NCBI RefSeq assembly: GCF_001282115.1 | Contig: NZ_LJBR01000111.1 | Location: forward strand, 1 to 33,738 | Source of the DNA: Streptomyces sp. NRRL B-24085 | GTDB taxonomy: Bacteria; Actinomycetota; Actinomycetes; Streptomycetales; Streptomycetaceae | Direction of reading: 5' to 3' | Length of the DNA stretch: 33,738 nt | Shown: positions 27,079 through 33,738 of the stretch, in pieces | How positions within the stretch are numbered: the first letter of the stretch is position 1 | How the letters are laid out: each line of letters opens with the position of its first letter | The notes under the pieces: generated by a model | Told to the model about the DNA's origin: nothing | Database searches by the model: none | The model's input: the letters and a program-made list of their open reading frames with translations, nothing else | Position numbers and translations under genes: made by a program

Positions 27079-27285
27079 ATGCACGGCCTATGGACCAACC
27101 ATCCGACGCGGCGGGGCCGCCGGCTCCGACCCTGGCACACGGCCGCGCGCAGACGCGGCCACCACGCCGGTCACGGCGGTCACCACAGCCATCACCGCAG
27201 GCACAGCAGCCGCAGGAGGCATGCGCACCCGGCGCACCCGGACCCCCGGGACCCCGGAGCGGCGCGGACCGGGAGGGCCCGGTGA
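27079..27285 (+). CDS. Possible His/Arg-rich small protein coupled to cdgC
   Basis: A 68-residue frame with 14 histidines and about 19 arginines and no recognisable domain. Three things support it. GAGGGGGG lies 9 nt before the ATG. Of the three forward frames over this stretch it has the most coding-like base bias (about 87% G or C at third positions against about 73-76% in the other two). Its TGA overlaps a GTG start of cdgC in the GTGA arrangement. Against it, the composition is odd and could be a product of GC-rich leader sequence. The alternative is that cdgC itself starts at 27051-27090 and this stretch is its proline-rich N-terminus. Confidence 0.4.
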   Translation: MHGLWTNHPTRRGRRLRPWHTAARRRGHHAGHGGHHSHHRRHSSRRRHAHPAHPDPRDPGAARTGRAR

Positions 27286-30278
27286 CCTCGCCCCCGTCTC
27301 CCACGACCACCCTCGACGGAGCGCTGCGGGCCCGGCCCGCGCGAGGGGCGCTGCCCTCCCGGCCGCCGGTCTCCCGCCGCGGGTCGAGCCTGGTCCACCA
27401 GCTCCTGCTCGCCCTGGTGTGCGCGGGCTACGCCATCGGCTCCGCGCTCGGCTGGGGCTCGCGCGAAGTGGCCCTGGTCATGGGCGACTTCGGCCTGAGC
27501 GCCGCGGCGGCCGCCGCCGCCGTGTCGTGCTTCGTCTACGCCCGTAACCGCCGGGTCCGCTTTCGACCCGCCTGGCTGCTCTTCGCGCTGTCCTCGACGA
27601 TGGCCTCCCTCGGCAACCTGATCTGGGGGTGGTACGAGGTCGTCCTGGGCCGGGAGGTGCCCAACCCCAGCTACGCCGACCTGTTCTTCCTGTGCTTCGC
27701 GCCGCCCGCCATCGTGGGTCTGCTGGTCCTCGCCAAGCGGCCGGTGACCAAGGCGGGCTGGGTCTGCCTAGGCCTCGACTCCTGGCTGATCGGCGGCTCG
27801 CTGCTGACGCTCTCCTGGAGCCTGGCCCTCGCCCAGGCGGCGAAGTCCGAGGGGCCGAGCGTCGCGCACACCGCGCTGTCCCTGGCGTACCCGATGCTGG
27901 ACATCGCCCTCGTCAGCATGGTCCTCGCCCTGCACTTCCGGCGCTCGGCGGTCAACCGCACCGCGGTGAACACCGCCATCGGCGCGCTCGCCCTGACCGT
28001 CATGTGCGACGCCCTGTTCACCTCGCCGCTGCTGCACAACAGCTACCGCTCCGGCCAGTTGCTGGACGCGGGATGGTTCGCCGGCTCCCTGCTCCTCGCC
28101 TACGCCCCCTGGGCCGCGCCCCGGCACCCCGAGGGCGACCGGCAGCGGCCGGCCGGGCACACGCGCGTGGTGCGCGAACACCTGCCCAGGCAGCGGTTCG
28201 GGATCCAGCACCACCCGTCCGCGCAGGGAGCGCCGGGCGGTGAACAGGGCCGGTATCCGGCCACCCGGCCCATCACCGGGTCGCTGGCCGCCCTCACGCC
28301 GTACCTCGCCGCCGCGGTCTGCACCCTGGGGATCCTCTACAACGTCCTCAACGGCCGCAGCGTGGACCGGGTGGTGCTGCTCACCGGCGGCACCGTCGTG
28401 CTCGCCCTCGTGGTGCGCCAGGGCATCATGCTGCTCGACAACATCACCCTCACCCAGGAACTCGCGCAGAAGGAGAACCACTTCCGCTCCCTGGTGCAGG
28501 GCTCCAGCGACGTCATCATGATCGCCGCGCCCAACGGCATCCTCCGGTACGTCTCCCCGGCCGCCGCCGGTGTCTACGGACGCCCCGCCGAGGAGCTCGT
28601 GGGCACGGAACTGGCCGGTCTGATCCACCCGGAGGACCTGGGCTGCGTGGTGCACGAGGTGCGGCGCTTCCTGGCCGCCAACCCCCTGGAGGAACCCACC
28701 ACCCGCATCGAGTGCCGCTTCCGGTCCGGCGACGGCGGCTGGCTCAACGTCGAGTCCACCATCAACCGCCACCACGGCGGCCTCATCTTCAACAGCCGGG
28801 ACGTGACCGAGAGAGTGCGCCTGCAGGCACAGCTCCAGCACAACGCCGAGCACGACCCGCTGACCGACCTGCCCAACCGCGCCCTGTTCACCCGGCGCGT
28901 CCAGCAGGCCCTGTCCGGCCGCCGTTCCTCCGACCGCGGCACGGCCGTCCTCTTCATCGACCTGGACGGCTTCAAGGCCGTCAACGACACGATCGGGCAC
29001 CAGGCCGGGGACGAGCTGCTGGTCCAGGCCGCCCGCAGACTGCAGGACGCGGTCCGGTACGGCGACACCGCCTCCCGGCTCGGCGGGGACGAGTTCGCCG
29101 CGCTGATCGTCGGGGACGGCACCCGTGACCGCACCGCCCGCGAGGGCAACATCCTGGAGCTCGCCGACCGCCTCAGGGTCACGCTCTCGCAGCCGTACCT
29201 CATCGACGGCAACGATGTCCGGGTCGCCGCCTCCATCGGGGTCGCCTTCGCCGAGCCCGGCCTCGGAGCGGGCGAGATCCTGCGCAACGCGGACCTCGCG
29301 ATGTACCGCGCCAAGGCGGGCGGCAAGGGCCGGGTCGAGCTGTACGCGCCGCAGATGCAGCAGGACGTCGTACGCAAGGCGGAGCTGGCCACGCGTCTGC
29401 GTGCCGCGCTGCACGACGGCGAGTTCGCCCTGCTGCACCAGCCCGTCGTCTGCCTGGAGGACGGCCGGATCACATCGGTCTCGGCCCAGGCGCGCTGGCG
29501 CTCCTCCCAGGGAGTGCTGTTCACGCCCGCCGAGTTCCTGCGGGTGGCCGAGGACAGCGACAAGACGCAGGAGCTGGGCCGCTGGATCCTTGAGGAGGCC
29601 GTGGAGCAGGCCGCCGAGCGGGCCGCGAACGGGCTCACCGTGCCCGTGGCGGTCCGGATGGGCGCCCAGCGGCTCCTGGACCGCTCGCTGCCCCTGGGGT
29701 CCGTCGAGGCACTGCTGACCCGGCACGGACTGCCGTCCGGCTCCCTGGTCATCGAGCTCTCCGACACCGACCCCCGGGTCTCGCTGGACGAGCTGGAACG
29801 CCGGCTGACCGCGCTCCGGCGCGTAGGCGTCCGGATCGCCCTGGACGGCTTCGGCAGCGGCTACGCGGCGATCACCGCGCTGCGCAAACTCCCGGTGGAC
29901 GTGCTGAAGCTCGACCGCAGCCTGGTCGAGGGCGTCGTCGAGTCCGCCCGCCTGCACAAGATCACCAGCGGGCTGCTCAGGATCGCCGGGGACCTCGGGC
30001 TGCAGTCCGTGGCCGACGGGGTGGACCTGCCCGAACAGGTCGTCGCCCTGCGCGCGATGGGCTGCACGCACGGGCAGGGCATGGCGTTCGCCGGGCCGCT
30101 GGACGAGTACCGGCTGCGCAGGGCGCTGGCCTCGGGGTGCTACCCGGTGCCGCACGGCCCCGCGGAGCCCGCGTTCGTGGGCGGCGGTACGGGCGGGTAC
30201 AGCGCAGGCATGACCGCCGTACTCGGTGGTGGGACGGCCCTCCGCTCACATAATGAGACTCCCGTCCCACCCACTTGA
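27282..30278 (+). CDS. cdgC: Membrane PAS-GGDEF-(degenerate EAL) protein, probable diguanylate cyclase CdgC
   Basis: A 998-residue protein with about ten transmembrane helices (residues 38-390), a PAS domain (about 400-510), GGDEF (about 515-690) and an EAL-like domain (about 700-960). GGDEF is intact at 601-605 and the inhibitory site RYGD (592-595) sits at the right distance, so it should make c-di-GMP from two GTP with product inhibition. The EAL domain has lost its catalytic signature: SAQARW (734-739) replaces EALxRW, DGFGSGYA replaces DDFGTGYS, and ADGVD replaces AEGVE. The GTG is chosen for GGGAGG 5 nt upstream; an ATG at 27090 would add 64 low-complexity residues. The symbol is from position before ilvB, from memory. 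Confidence 0.88.
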   Translation: MTSPPSPTTTLDGALRARPARGALPSRPPVSRRGSSLVHQLLLALVCAGYAIGSALGWGSREVALVMGDFGLSAAAAAAAVSCFVYARNRRVRFRPAWLLFALSSTMASLGNLIWGWYEVVLGREVPNPSYADLFFLCFAPPAIVGLLVLAKRPVTKAGWVCLGLDSWLIGGSLLTLSWSLALAQAAKSEGPSVAHTALSLAYPMLDIALVSMVLALHFRRSAVNRTAVNTAIGALALTVMCDALFTSPLLHNSYRSGQLLDAGWFAGSLLLAYAPWAAPRHPEGDRQRPAGHTRVVREHLPRQRFGIQHHPSAQGAPGGEQGRYPATRPITGSLAALTPYLAAAVCTLGILYNVLNGRSVDRVVLLTGGTVVLALVVRQGIMLLDNITLTQELAQKENHFRSLVQGSSDVIMIAAPNGILRYVSPAAAGVYGRPAEELVGTELAGLIHPEDLGCVVHEVRRFLAANPLEEPTTRIECRFRSGDGGWLNVESTINRHHGGLIFNSRDVTERVRLQAQLQHNAEHDPLTDLPNRALFTRRVQQALSGRRSSDRGTAVLFIDLDGFKAVNDTIGHQAGDELLVQAARRLQDAVRYGDTASRLGGDEFAALIVGDGTRDRTAREGNILELADRLRVTLSQPYLIDGNDVRVAASIGVAFAEPGLGAGEILRNADLAMYRAKAGGKGRVELYAPQMQQDVVRKAELATRLRAALHDGEFALLHQPVVCLEDGRITSVSAQARWRSSQGVLFTPAEFLRVAEDSDKTQELGRWILEEAVEQAAERAANGLTVPVAVRMGAQRLLDRSLPLGSVEALLTRHGLPSGSLVIELSDTDPRVSLDELERRLTALRRVGVRIALDGFGSGYAAITALRKLPVDVLKLDRSLVEGVVESARLHKITSGLLRIAGDLGLQSVADGVDLPEQVVALRAMGCTHGQGMAFAGPLDEYRLRRALASGCYPVPHGPAEPAFVGGGTGGYSAGMTAVLGGGTALRSHNETPVPPT
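30249..30254 (+). promoter_or_regulatory. Putative ilvB -10 box (CATAAT), inside the 3' end of cdgC
   Basis: CATAAT is the closest match to TATAAT near the ilv leader. It would start the transcript near 30261, about 50 nt before the leader peptide. The -35 is not clear. TTGACA at 30275-30280 has no -10 at the right distance. Confidence 0.4.
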
Positions 30279-30311
30279 CAGTGAGTGCGTGCCGGGGGGA
30301 GGGTCAGTCTC

Positions 30312-30353
30312 ATGCGCACCCGAATTCTCGTACTTGGAAAGCGCGTCGGCTGA
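30312..30353 (+). CDS. ilvB leader peptide
   Basis: Thirteen codons encoding MRTRILVLGKRVG, with Ile-Leu-Val-Leu in a row (30324-30335) and a further Val, exactly the amino acids made by the downstream pathway. GGAGGG (30298-30303) lies 8 nt before the ATG. Ribosome stalling on these codons when branched-chain amino acids run short would control the terminator downstream. Attenuators of this kind have been described for ilvB operons in actinobacteria, including Corynebacterium. Confidence 0.85.
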   Translation: MRTRILVLGKRVG

Positions 30354-30377
30354 CGCTGAGCCACAGACCGCTCAGCG
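30354..30377 (+). promoter_or_regulatory. Attenuator hairpin (pause or antiterminator segment)
   Basis: Perfect 8-bp stem CGCTGAGC / GCTCAGCG with loop CACAGACC, starting right after the leader peptide stop. It is enclosed by a longer pairing of AGCGCGTCGG (30340-30349, last leader codons) with CCGGCGCGCT (30386-30395), so ribosome position would decide which stems form. Confidence 0.7.
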
Positions 30378-30395
30378 ATCCCCACCCGGCGCGCT

Positions 30396-30429
30396 CCCCT
30401 CGCTTGCCTTACGGCACGAGGGGTTTTTT
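30396..30429 (+). terminator. ilvB attenuator terminator
   Basis: Stem CCCCTCG / CGAGGGG plus inner TGCC / GGCA around a TTAC loop, followed by six T residues. It is the only classic T-tailed intrinsic terminator in the window. It lies 51 nt before ilvB and so must be read through for expression. Confidence 0.9.
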
Positions 30430-30479
30430 GTTGCCCAGTCTCCCCACCTCAGCTTCACACCCTCAGCATCGAGAAGAGA

Positions 30480-33738
<3,259 letters not shown>

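Noticed and set aside
30275..30280. Perfect TTGACA at the end of cdgC as the ilvB -35
   Set aside because: The sequence 17-18 bp downstream is the G-rich ribosome binding site of the leader peptide, with no -10 match.

Overview
The window is high-GC chromosomal core sequence from a Streptomyces. Codons end almost always in G or C, starts are ATG or GTG, and antisense frames stay open for long stretches. The gene order matches, as I remember it, the S. coelicolor segment from about SCO5486 (cysteine desulfurase) to SCO5514 (ilvC): mnmA, ligA, the c-di-GMP gene rmdB, gatCA-x-gatB, an MmpL exporter, a LAL regulator, cdgC and ilvBNC. I ran no search; this comes from motifs and recalled synteny. 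I see no phage genes, insertion sequences, CRISPR arrays, tRNA or rRNA genes, or biosynthetic cluster core.

Layout. 1-2734: end of a cysteine desulfurase, a DUF1304 membrane protein, a Tat-type zinc amidase (minus) and mnmA. The desulfurase can supply the sulfur MnmA uses on tRNA. 2829-5275: alpha/beta hydrolase and DUF427 protein (minus), then a LOG-family protein and an SDR (plus). 5327-8536: a stand-alone MetE-type catalytic domain 15 bp before ligA. 8810-11041: membrane GGDEF-EAL protein (rmdB) carrying the only TTA codon I found in any gene here. 11229-14791: gatC-gatA-small membrane protein-gatB, ending at a perfect 15-bp hairpin. 14857-19689: methyltransferase (minus), small membrane protein, MmpL transporter, GNAT acetyltransferase and an acidic-N-terminus membrane protein. 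19885-23527: a 62-aa basic protein, a large LAL regulator and a DUF6191 protein. 23520-26844: PQQ-type sugar dehydrogenase lipoprotein and aldo/keto reductase (minus), then a D-2-hydroxyacid dehydrogenase. 26845-30278: regulatory region, a possible 68-aa His/Arg-rich small gene, and the PAS-GGDEF-degenerate-EAL protein (cdgC). 30249-33738: ilvB attenuator, ilvB, ilvN and the start of ilvC.

The most interesting signals are regulatory. Two c-di-GMP proteins lie 16 kb apart with opposite predicted activities: RmdB has an intact EAL, CdgC an intact GGDEF and I-site but a ruined EAL. RmdB has the bldA-type TTA codon just after its GGDEF motif, and a near-consensus BldD box lies upstream of cdgC. 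The ilvB leader encodes MRTRILVLGKRVG followed by a T-tailed terminator, a textbook attenuator. Several genes have a TANNNT box 6-8 nt before the start codon, as expected of leaderless transcripts. I found no clearly new multi-gene system.
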